DNA from: Brotonthovivens sp045629925
Lineage (GTDB): Bacteria > Bacillota > Clostridia > Lachnospirales > Lachnospiraceae
Reading direction: 5' to 3'
Length of the DNA stretch: 8,788 nt
Assembly (NCBI GenBank): GCA_045629925.1
Contig: JAZQSD010000115.1
Coordinates: 1 to 8,788 of the forward strand
Each line of letters opens with the position of its first letter. Within the stretch, counting starts at the first letter, position 1. Under the pieces are notes generated by a model. That model searched no databases. It saw only the letters and a list, made by a program, of their open reading frames with translations, and was not told where the DNA came from. The position numbers and the translations under genes are program-made. This document shows, in pieces, positions 1 to 5,177 of this stretch.

Positions 1-2
1 AA

Positions 3-488
3 AACAAGAAGTTCTCTCGTCCAGACGGTATTGTGTCTGTGAAAGTCTGCAGTAAGACAGGGCTTCGTCCGGCAGAAGAGATTTGTGAAGATACTCATAC
101 AGAATACTTTATCAAGGGCACTGCTCCGAAAAAGACATGTGAGCTTCACGTAAAAGTTAAGATCTGTAAAGAATCTGAACTTCTTGCAGGTGAATACTGT
201 CCACTTGAACTTGTGGAAGAAAAAGTAATGTTGAAAGAAGCTACAAAAGGCACTTCAGATGAAAAATTAGTAGTTCCAAAAGAGGATGAAGTTTGTAAAA
301 TCCATGACGAGTTGTTCCATCAGCAGCAACAGCAACAGCAGCAGCCGGGACAGCCAGTGGATCCGAGTCAGCCAGGCACACCGGGACAGCCAGGTACACC
401 AGAACAGCCAGGCACACCAGAACAGCCGGGTACACCAGGTCAGCCAGGTGAAGGTAATCCAGGGCAGCCACAGCAGACAACTCCGTAG
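3..488 (+). CDS. Penicillin-binding protein 1A-type (class A PBP), C-terminal fragment
   Basis: This is the 3' end of a gene that begins before the window; the frame is open from base 3, and a GTG at 33 is internal rather than the true start. The segment after base 3 (NKKFSRPDGIVSVKVC) followed by paired Cys motifs (CSKTG...EIC, KKTCELH, then KICKES...EYC and VCKIH) is the pattern found after the transpeptidase domain in Firmicutes class A PBPs, the bifunctional membrane enzymes that polymerise and cross-link peptidoglycan outside the cell. The glycosyltransferase and transpeptidase domains are not visible here, so the assignment rests on the tail alone. The protein ends in an eight-glutamine tract and a Pro/Gly/Gln/Thr-rich repeat tail, a disordered extracellular end of a kind often seen in such PBPs. 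A terminator follows 42 bases after the TAG stop. Family assignment is fairly sure; the exact paralogue is not. Confidence 0.8.
   Translation, partial: NKKFSRPDGIVSVKVCSKTGLRPAEEICEDTHTEYFIKGTAPKKTCELHVKVKICKESELLAGEYCPLELVEEKVMLKEATKGTSDEKLVVPKEDEVCKIHDELFHQQQQQQQQPGQPVDPSQPGTPGQPGTPEQPGTPEQPGTPGQPGEGNPGQPQQTTP
321..344 (+). repeat. Glutamine-codon tract (CAG/CAA)
   Basis: Eight consecutive Gln codons mixing CAG and CAA lie inside the PBP tail. The mixed codons make it less slippage-prone than a pure CAG run, but length variation among strains would be expected. Confidence 0.9.
372..443 (+). repeat. Four tandem 18-bp units encoding PGTP(G/E)Q
   Basis: The units run 372-389, 390-407, 408-425 and 426-443, and encode PGTPGQ, PGTPEQ, PGTPEQ and PGTPGQ. 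They differ mostly at third codon positions (ggc/ggt, cca/ccg) and in the G/E codon. A degenerate PGQPVDPSQ precedes them and PGEGNPGQP follows. This forms a proline-rich, probably disordered tail that could lie in or cross the wall. Confidence 0.9.
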
Positions 489-530
489 AGACAGATTCAA
501 ATTGTTACAAAATATTAAGAAATATTATTG

Positions 531-563
531 CAGGGGATCCACATTGTTGGATCCCTTGTTTTT
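531..563 (+). terminator. Intrinsic terminator after the PBP gene
   Basis: A 10-bp stem pairs 531-540 (CAGGGGATCC) with 549-558 (GGATCCCTTG), with one G-U pair and an 8-nt loop. Five T residues follow at 559-563. It is placed 42 bases after the PBP stop. Confidence 0.88.
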
Positions 564-578
564 ATTGGAATTATAGAT

Positions 579-595
579 TGTTTATAAATTGTTTA
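579..595 (+). promoter_or_regulatory. Tandem TGTTTA-N5-TGTTTA, WalR-box-like (imperfect)
   Basis: Two identical hexamers with an 11-bp period (579-584 and 590-595) sit 22 bp upstream of the -35 element of the NlpC/P60 gene, where an activator would bind. Each half differs at one position (T for A at the fifth base) from the TGTWAH half-site of WalR. The surrounding repeat is ATTGTTTA twice. It is a candidate only. Confidence 0.35.
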
Positions 596-617
596 CAGTT
601 TTAGGAAAGATTGAAGG

Positions 618-646
618 TTGACACAATTTTACCCCTTTGTTATAAT
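618..646 (+). promoter_or_regulatory. Sigma-A promoter, consensus with extended -10
   Basis: TTGACA at 618-623 and TATAAT at 641-646 are both perfect consensus hexamers with a 17-bp spacer. TGT at 638-640 supplies the extended -10 TGn motif. Transcription should begin near 652-653, giving a leader of about 85 nt before the NlpC/P60 start codon. A promoter this close to consensus would be very active unless repressed. Confidence 0.92.
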
Positions 647-660
647 GACAAAGTAATATT

Positions 661-677
661 TGTAACAAGTTTGTAAC
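661..677 (+). promoter_or_regulatory. Candidate WalR (YycF) box, TGTAAC-N5-TGTAAC
   Basis: Two exact TGTAAC hexamers (661-666, 672-677) separated by 5 bp fit the published WalR consensus TGTWAH-N5-TGTWAH at every position. The box lies just downstream of the predicted transcription start (about +9 to +25), a position that usually blocks transcription. WalR controls wall hydrolases of the NlpC/P60 type in Bacillus, which matches the gene downstream. A third half-site-like TGTTAC is at 701-706; TTTGTAACA at 670-678 and TGTTACAAA at 701-709 are exact inverted repeats that could pair in the RNA. Confidence 0.55.
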
Positions 678-736
678 AAATGAAAATAATTTTTAAAAAC
701 TGTTACAAAGAAATGATAATTTTGGGGGAAATAAGA

Positions 737-1798
737 ATGCATAAGCATTTCAGAACAGTTGCATGTTTAGCAGCTTGCGCGACAGTATTGATGGGGGCAT
801 CTTTTACAGCAAGCGCAGCACCAGAAGAACCTTTATTTGCAGCTGTTGAACCATATCAGTTAGCAAACAATGTTGTTGCGGAAGTAATTGAACAGAAGGT
901 AGCTGTAAGCCAGCTCATCACAGAAGAGATTGCTGTTCAGTTAGAAGCACCAATGTTGGCAAAAGAATTGTTAAAAACAGAAATTGATCATATTGCAGTT
1001 GCTCAGGTTGAAGACTATGTTAACGTGAGAACTTCCAAAGACGAAGGAAGCAAGATTGTTGGCAAGCTGTACAACAAAGCGATTGCTGCTGTAGAAGCAG
1101 AAGAAGATGGATGGATCAAGATCACTTCCGGTTCTGTAGAAGGTTATGTGAAAGCAGAATATGTAGTGATTGGTGATGAAGAATTGATTCGTGAAGCTGC
1201 AAAGACTGTGGCAACAGTACAGGCAGATGCACTCAATGTGCGTAAGGAAGCAACTACAGAGGCAGCAGTTGTGACTAGAGCAGCGAGAGAGGCTGAACTT
1301 GAAGTAAAGGCAGCAGAAGTGGATGGATGGATTCAGGTGTCCACAGGTGCTGGCGAAGGATATGTTTCAGCTGAATATGTGGAAGTATCCACAAAGTTCC
1401 AGACAGCCCTTACACCAGAAGAAGAAAGAGAAGCTCTCATGAAACTTTCTGCTGGCAAAGGACAGGCGGTTGTAGATTACGCAAGTCAGTTTGTTGGCAA
1501 CCCATACGTGTATGGCGGTTCAAGCCTGACACGAGGAGCTGACTGTTCCGGATTTGTTATGAGCGTATACGCACACTATGGTGTGTCTCTTCCACACTCC
1601 TCCAGCGCCATGAGAGGATATGGATATGAAGTAAGTCTCTCTCAGATTCAGCCGGGTGATATTGTTTGCTACAAAGGACACGTGGCAATCTATGCTGGAA
1701 ACAATACAGTAGTTCATGCGTCAAATGAAAAAGATGGTATCAAATACTCATCTCCAGTAAATTACAGAAGCATTGTAACTATTAGAAGAATTTTCTAA
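737..1798 (+). CDS. Secreted NlpC/P60 peptidoglycan endopeptidase with two SH3 domains
   Basis: This 353-residue secreted enzyme should cleave peptide stems of peptidoglycan (gamma-D-glutamyl-diamino acid bonds in the family). Residues 1-27 form a signal peptide with a probable cut after TASA. Bacterial SH3 domains span about 87-145 (VNVRTS...EGYVKAEYV) and 158-217 (LNVRKE...EGYVSAEYV) and should bind the wall. The NlpC/P60 domain covers about 240-353, with catalytic Cys270 in GADCSGF, His315 in GHVAIYAG and His327 in VVHAS, all intact. I start at ATG 737 because GGGGGAA at 724-730 is well spaced and a clean signal peptide follows; an ATG at 680 would add 19 residues ahead of the signal peptide without a ribosome site. 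The gene is monocistronic, with its own promoter and terminator. There is no coiled coil of the CwlO/PcsB kind, so direct activation by FtsX is less likely. Confidence 0.93.
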   Translation: MHKHFRTVACLAACATVLMGASFTASAAPEEPLFAAVEPYQLANNVVAEVIEQKVAVSQLITEEIAVQLEAPMLAKELLKTEIDHIAVAQVEDYVNVRTSKDEGSKIVGKLYNKAIAAVEAEEDGWIKITSGSVEGYVKAEYVVIGDEELIREAAKTVATVQADALNVRKEATTEAAVVTRAAREAELEVKAAEVDGWIQVSTGAGEGYVSAEYVEVSTKFQTALTPEEEREALMKLSAGKGQAVVDYASQFVGNPYVYGGSSLTRGADCSGFVMSVYAHYGVSLPHSSSAMRGYGYEVSLSQIQPGDIVCYKGHVAIYAGNNTVVHASNEKDGIKYSSPVNYRSIVTIRRIF

Positions 1799-1820
1799 AA
1801 TAAATTAAATATGAAATTAG

Positions 1821-1868
1821 GGGAGCTTATGTTGGAAGGTAAATTCTGATGACAAGCTCCCTTTTTTT
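1821..1868 (+). terminator. Intrinsic terminator after the NlpC/P60 gene
   Basis: GGGAGCTT at 1821-1828 pairs perfectly with AAGCTCCC at 1854-1861 across a 25-nt loop, followed by seven T residues at 1862-1868. The loop is long for a terminator, but the stem and T-tract are clear. Confidence 0.82.
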
Positions 1869-1954
1869 ATTTGTTAATTGTGTGACAATTTCCCTTAAAT
1901 TTCGATGCTTTTTTACGATTCAAAAGTCAATAGAAATATTGTACTTTTTTAGAG

Positions 1955-2106
1955 TTATCCACATTTTTGCTGTTTTGCACAAAATAAAAGTTCGTGGATA
2001 AATATATGTAAACCAAATATTTTTGCACATTTTTTGTGGACAATGTGGATAACTCTGTGAATAAGTGAAGAAATGGCTTAAAATCAACATTTTCGATTGT
2101 GGATAA
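1955..2106. other. DnaA-box cluster (six strong, two weak sites)
   Basis: Perfect TTATCCACA boxes occur at 1955-1963 (+), 2044-2052 (-) and 2098-2106 (-). One-mismatch boxes are at 1993-2001 (-, TTATCCACG), 2035-2043 (-, TTGTCCACA) and 2056-2064 (-, TTATTCACA). Two weaker TTTTGCACA sites, which fit the loose TTWTNCACA consensus, are at 1973-1981 and 2021-2029 (+). The boxes at 2035-2043 and 2044-2052 abut exactly. Five of the six strong boxes share one orientation, and intervals of 42 bp recur. DnaA, the replication initiator, binds this motif; such density by chance in 152 bp is very unlikely even in A/T-rich DNA. Origin, DnaA titration site and DnaA-responsive control region are all possible. 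Neither dnaA, dnaN nor rpmH is nearby, and genes on both sides point the same way, which argues against a normal bidirectional oriC. Confidence 0.85.
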
Positions 2107-2160
2107 CTTTTTTCGAAAAAAATTAAATTTTTGATTGATTTTTTCTTCTTTGTGTAAATT
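2107..2160. other. A+T-rich segment next to the DnaA boxes (possible unwinding element)
   Basis: 45 of 54 bases are A or T. The segment begins directly after the last perfect DnaA box and includes the 14-bp palindrome TTTTTTCGAAAAAA (2108-2121) and runs of T. This is the placement of a DNA unwinding element in bacterial origins. I could not recognise a clear run of DnaA-trio repeats. Confidence 0.4.
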
Positions 2161-2268
2161 GCCTATTTTTGCCAAATGTTACTAAAAAAACATAGTGTGA
2201 CAACTGTTTTGACAATAGTTAAAAATGAGTAAAAAGTAAGAAGTGCACAAAAAAATGGTGTTTTCCTC

Positions 2269-2298
2269 TTTACAATTTGTGGTGTTTTGTCTTAAAAT
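2269..2298 (+). promoter_or_regulatory. Probable sigma-A promoter for the regulator-ftsEX operon
   Basis: TTTACA at 2269-2274 and TAAAAT at 2293-2298 each differ from consensus at one base and are 18 bp apart. Transcription would start near 2305, giving a leader of about 100 nt. It is the best promoter pair I found between the terminator at 1868 and the gene at 2407, but it is moderate in strength. Confidence 0.45.
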
Positions 2299-2299
2299 G

Positions 2300-2311
2300 G
2301 TTACTAGTAAC
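2300..2311. promoter_or_regulatory. 12-bp perfect palindrome at the predicted transcription start (candidate operator)
   Basis: GTTACTAGTAAC reads the same on both strands and overlaps the predicted start site of the promoter just upstream. A repressor dimer bound here would block initiation. Autoregulation by the PucR/CdaR-type protein encoded next is one possibility, with no direct evidence. Confidence 0.35.
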
Positions 2312-2406
2312 GAAAAAGTGAAATAAAATCCAGGCTGTTTATTGTGAAAGTTGCATAGGAATGTGCAAATTGACATAAAACCTGGAGGAGGGAAGAGGGA
2401 AGAATA

Positions 2407-3486
2407 ATGATTTCAAACCAGATTTTGCAAAATACGATCGAAGGATTGAAAACAATAACTCGTGTCGATCTGTGTATTATTGATACAGAGGGAAAGATTC
2501 TTGCCAGCACATTTTCAGATGCAGACCGTTATGTAGGTCCTGCATTAACATTTGTGGATTCACCAGCAGACAGTCAGGTTGTAGGCGGCTGCCAATTTTT
2601 TAAAGTGTTTGATGAACACCAGATGGAATATGTACTTCTGGCTAATGGAGAGAGCGAAGATGTTTATATGATTGGTAAGATCGCTACTTTCCAGATTCAG
2701 AATCTCCTCGTGGCATATAAGGAGCGTTTTGATAAAGATAACTTTATTAAGAACCTGTTGTTAGACAATCTGTTGTTGGTAGATATATACAACCGTGCCA
2801 AAAAGCTTCATATTGAAACTGAAGTGAAGCGCGTTGTATATATAGTAGAGACGAATCGAGATAAAGACGGTAATGACTTAGAGAGAGTGCGCAGTCTCTT
2901 TGAAGGAAAGAACCGGGATTTCGTTACTGCAGTTGATGAGAAGAATATTATTGTTGTAAAAGAAGTTGCGGACGATGGCATTGACATCAGCAAAACAGCT
3001 GAAGTAATCCTTGCTACGTTCAAAGCAGAACATAGTGATGTCCATATCGCGTATGGTACAGTTGTAAATGAGATCAAAGAAGTATCCAGATCTTACAAAG
3101 AAGCTCGCATGGCTTTGGATGTAGGCAAGATCTTCTTTGAAGAACGCAAGATCATTGCATATTCAGCACTTGGAATCGGCCGTTTGATCTATCAGCTTCC
3201 AATTCCACTGTGTAAAATGTTTATTCGAGAAATTTTTGATGGCAAGTCTCCAGATGATTTCGATGAAGAGACTTTGACAACAATCCACAAGTTTTTCGAA
3301 AACAGCCTGAATGTTTCCGAGACATCCAGACAGTTGTATATTCACAGAAATACACTGGTATATCGTTTGGATAAATTACAGAAGAGCACAGGCCTGGATC
3401 TTCGTGTGTTTGAAGATGCCATTACATTTAAGATTGCATTGATGGTTGTAAAATATATGAAATATATGGAGTCACTTGATTATTAG
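2407..3486 (+). CDS. PucR/CdaR-family transcriptional regulator
   Basis: This 359-residue protein is a cytoplasmic DNA-binding regulator. The C-terminus carries the PucR-type helix-turn-helix (about 288-352), with core NVSETSRQLYIHRNTLVYRL at 302-321. The middle (about 140-250) resembles the degenerate GGDEF-like region usual in CdaR/PucR proteins, including RSYKEARMALDVG. The N-terminus (about 1-105, IDTEGKILAST) looks like a small-molecule sensing domain of sugar-diacid-recognition or PAS-like type; its ligand cannot be told from sequence. ATG 2407 follows purine-rich GGAGGAGGG and AGAGGGA tracts. The stop codon overlaps the AGGAGG ribosome site of ftsE, so the two genes are almost surely cotranscribed. 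Family members usually control metabolic genes (glycerate, purines), so a position at the head of a division operon is notable. There is no sugar-acid catabolic gene in view. Confidence 0.85.
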   Translation: MISNQILQNTIEGLKTITRVDLCIIDTEGKILASTFSDADRYVGPALTFVDSPADSQVVGGCQFFKVFDEHQMEYVLLANGESEDVYMIGKIATFQIQNLLVAYKERFDKDNFIKNLLLDNLLLVDIYNRAKKLHIETEVKRVVYIVETNRDKDGNDLERVRSLFEGKNRDFVTAVDEKNIIVVKEVADDGIDISKTAEVILATFKAEHSDVHIAYGTVVNEIKEVSRSYKEARMALDVGKIFFEERKIIAYSALGIGRLIYQLPIPLCKMFIREIFDGKSPDDFDEETLTTIHKFFENSLNVSETSRQLYIHRNTLVYRLDKLQKSTGLDLRVFEDAITFKIALMVVKYMKYMESLDY

Positions 3487-3495
3487 GAGGAACAT

Positions 3496-4173
3496 ATGAT
3501 TATATTGAAGAACCTGAGCAAGGACTATGTGGAAGGGGTGCATGCCCTTCACGGCGTTGACCTCCACATTCGCGCAGGCGAGTTTGTATTTATCGTTGGT
3601 GATAGTGGTTCAGGAAAGTCTACACTGATTAAGTTGTTGACAAAAGAACTTGAGCCTACATCCGGCAAGATCATTATTAATAAAAAAGATCTGTCCAGAG
3701 TCAGCCACAGAAATATTCCATATTACAGAAGAAATATTGGCTGCGTGTTCCAGGATTTCAGATTGCTGAAAGACAGAGACGTATATGAGAATGTTGCTTT
3801 TGCACAGCGTGTTATCTCCGCGCCAAACCGCGCCATTAAGAAAAACGTGCCAAAGATTCTTTCTCTGGTAGGATTGGCTGCAAAGTACAAATCCAGACCA
3901 ACAGAACTTTCCGGTGGTGAGCAGCAGCGAGTTGCCATCGCAAGAGCACTTGTAAATGAACCAAAGATTCTCTTGGCAGATGAACCTACAGGAAACTTAG
4001 ATCCTAACAATGCATGGGAGATTATGAAACTCCTGGAAGAGATTAATGCAAGAGGAACTACAGTTCTTGTTGTAACTCACAATATGGATATTGTAAAACA
4101 GATGAAAAAACGCGTCATCACGATCAAGAAGGGAACTATTGCAAGTGACGAGCAGATGGGTGGTGAAGCATAA
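3496..4173 (+). CDS. ftsE: Cell-division ABC transporter ATP-binding protein FtsE
   Basis: This 225-residue ABC ATPase is the usual length for FtsE. It pairs with FtsX at the septum, where ATP hydrolysis drives conformational changes that switch on peptidoglycan hydrolases rather than transporting a solute. All motifs are intact: Walker A GDSGSGKST at 35-43, Q-loop Gln86 in FQDFRLL (a typical FtsE string), signature LSGGEQQR at 138-145, Walker B ILLADEP at 158-164 and H-loop His195. AGGAGG at 3485-3490 overlaps the preceding stop and sits 5 bases from the ATG. The last base of its stop codon is the first base of ftsX. The FtsE identity is supported both by sequence and by the ftsX partner. 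Confidence 0.97.
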   Translation: MIILKNLSKDYVEGVHALHGVDLHIRAGEFVFIVGDSGSGKSTLIKLLTKELEPTSGKIIINKKDLSRVSHRNIPYYRRNIGCVFQDFRLLKDRDVYENVAFAQRVISAPNRAIKKNVPKILSLVGLAAKYKSRPTELSGGEQQRVAIARALVNEPKILLADEPTGNLDPNNAWEIMKLLEEINARGTTVLVVTHNMDIVKQMKKRVITIKKGTIASDEQMGGEA

Positions 4174-5081
4174 TGAAAATTGGTGCATTTTTTTATTCAA
4201 TCAAACAGGGATGTGCAAATATCCTGAGAAACAAAATGTTTTCTATTGCTTCTATCGTTACTATGGCAGCCTGTATCTTTATGTTCGGTATTTTCTACTC
4301 CGTACTGGTGAACTTCCAGAATACGGTAAAAGATATTGAATCCGGTGTTGCCATTACAGTTTTCTTTGAAGAAGGTATCGAACAGAGTCGCATCGATGAG
4401 ATCGGTGTGATGCTGGATGAGAATGAAGCGGTATCAGAGATTACATTTGTATCAGCTGAACAGACATGGAAAGAATATCAGCAGGAATACTTTGGCGGCG
4501 ATGTTGCGTCAGCAGAGACTTTTGCGGAAGACAATCCATTAGCTAACAAAGCGCATTACGATGTGTACATGGAAGATGTTTCCATGCAGGCTGAATTAGT
4601 AGACCAGTTGGAAGCTACAGAGGGTGTTGCAAGTGTCAACCATTCAGAGATGGTTGCCAACGTGCTTTCAGATTTTAACTCTTTGATCAGTTATATTTCA
4701 ATTGCGATTATCGCAATCCTTGTCTGCGTAGCCGTATTCCTGATCAGCAATACGGTTCATACAGGTATTACAGTCCGAAGAGAAGAGATTAAGATTATGA
4801 AACTCATCGGCGCAACGGATATGTTTGTTCGTTCACCATTTATCGTAGAAGGTATTCTCATTGGATTGATCGGATCTATTATTCCGTTGATTATCATCTA
4901 TCGTCTGTACGATACGATCATTCGGTATATTGGACAGAACTTTAATTTCTTGGAGAATCTTCTTACATTTATCCCAGTAGAAAATGTATTCCAGGTTCTG
5001 CTTCCAGTAGGTCTGATACTTGGAGTGGGTATCGGTTTTGTGGGAAGCCGTGTAACTATCCACCGTCATTTACACGTTTAG
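4173..5081 (+). CDS. ftsX: Cell-division permease-like protein FtsX
   Basis: This 302-residue integral membrane protein is the FtsE partner. The predicted layout is the FtsX plan: a short cytoplasmic N-terminus (KQGCANILRNKMFSIASI), TM1 about 22-46, a large extracellular loop about 47-170, TM2 about 171-194, TM3 about 222-245 and TM4 about 271-292. The cytoplasmic stretch REEIKIMKLIGATDMFVRSPF-like (203-223) is the conserved coupling segment that contacts FtsE. The extracellular loop is where Firmicutes FtsX docks hydrolases or their activators. Translation is coupled to ftsE by a 1-nt overlap (TAATG). No coiled-coil hydrolase or M23/EnvC-type activator gene follows; the next gene is an S41 protease beyond a terminator. 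Confidence 0.96.
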   Translation: MKIGAFFYSIKQGCANILRNKMFSIASIVTMAACIFMFGIFYSVLVNFQNTVKDIESGVAITVFFEEGIEQSRIDEIGVMLDENEAVSEITFVSAEQTWKEYQQEYFGGDVASAETFAEDNPLANKAHYDVYMEDVSMQAELVDQLEATEGVASVNHSEMVANVLSDFNSLISYISIAIIAILVCVAVFLISNTVHTGITVRREEIKIMKLIGATDMFVRSPFIVEGILIGLIGSIIPLIIIYRLYDTIIRYIGQNFNFLENLLTFIPVENVFQVLLPVGLILGVGIGFVGSRVTIHRHLHV

Positions 5082-5094
5082 GAACAATGATTTT

Positions 5095-5145
5095 AAGCAA
5101 CGTAAGATGAGGCGGACGTGCTTCGTTTTGCGTTGCTTTTATTTT
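5095..5145 (+). terminator. Long-hairpin terminator between ftsX and the S41 protease gene
   Basis: AAGCAACG at 5095-5102 pairs perfectly with CGTTGCTT at 5131-5138. With G-U pairs allowed, the stem can continue to 5114/5119, about 20 bp, closed by a tiny GACG loop. The tail TTTTATTTT runs 5137-5145. It ends the regulator-ftsE-ftsX unit or attenuates read-through into the protease gene, for which I found no convincing promoter of its own. Confidence 0.75.
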
Positions 5146-5177
5146 GTATTTGGGAAAAATGCAGTATTGGAGGCAGT

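Noticed and set aside
372..443. Regular repeats as a possible CRISPR array
   Set aside because: The units are 18 bp, directly abutting, in frame and encode a Pro-Gly repeat; there are no spacers.
286..576. Ser/Gln/His-rich open frame overlapping the PBP tail
   Set aside because: It is a frame-shifted reading of the repeat tail and runs through the terminator; the PBP frame carries the conserved Cys motifs.
680..736. Upstream ATG start for the NlpC/P60 gene
   Set aside because: It lies at the end of the candidate WalR box without a ribosome site and would put 19 residues ahead of a clean signal peptide that begins at 737.
1955..2106. Standard oriC call for the DnaA-box cluster
   Set aside because: Not called as oriC because no dnaA, dnaN, rpmH or gidA-type gene is in view and the genes on both sides run in the same direction; whole-genome skew would be needed.
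1927..2175. 82-codon open frame on the minus strand across the DnaA-box region
   Set aside because: Its residues are produced by the repeated boxes and A/T runs (Leu-Ser-Thr and Asn-Val-Asp strings), there is no ribosome site or promoter, and the composition is Lys/Asn/Phe-rich like untranslated A/T-rich DNA.
2209..2214. TTGACA at the end of the non-coding region as a -35 element
   Set aside because: No acceptable -10 hexamer occurs 16-18 bp downstream, only A-rich sequence with a poor match.
2370..2375. TTGACA as a -35 element just before the regulator gene
   Set aside because: The matching -10 position falls in the purine-rich ribosome-site region and has no TATAAT-like sequence.
5118..5177. 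Upstream GTG start for the S41 protease gene
   Set aside because: It falls inside the ftsX terminator hairpin; the GGAGG at 5169-5173 points to ATG 5178.
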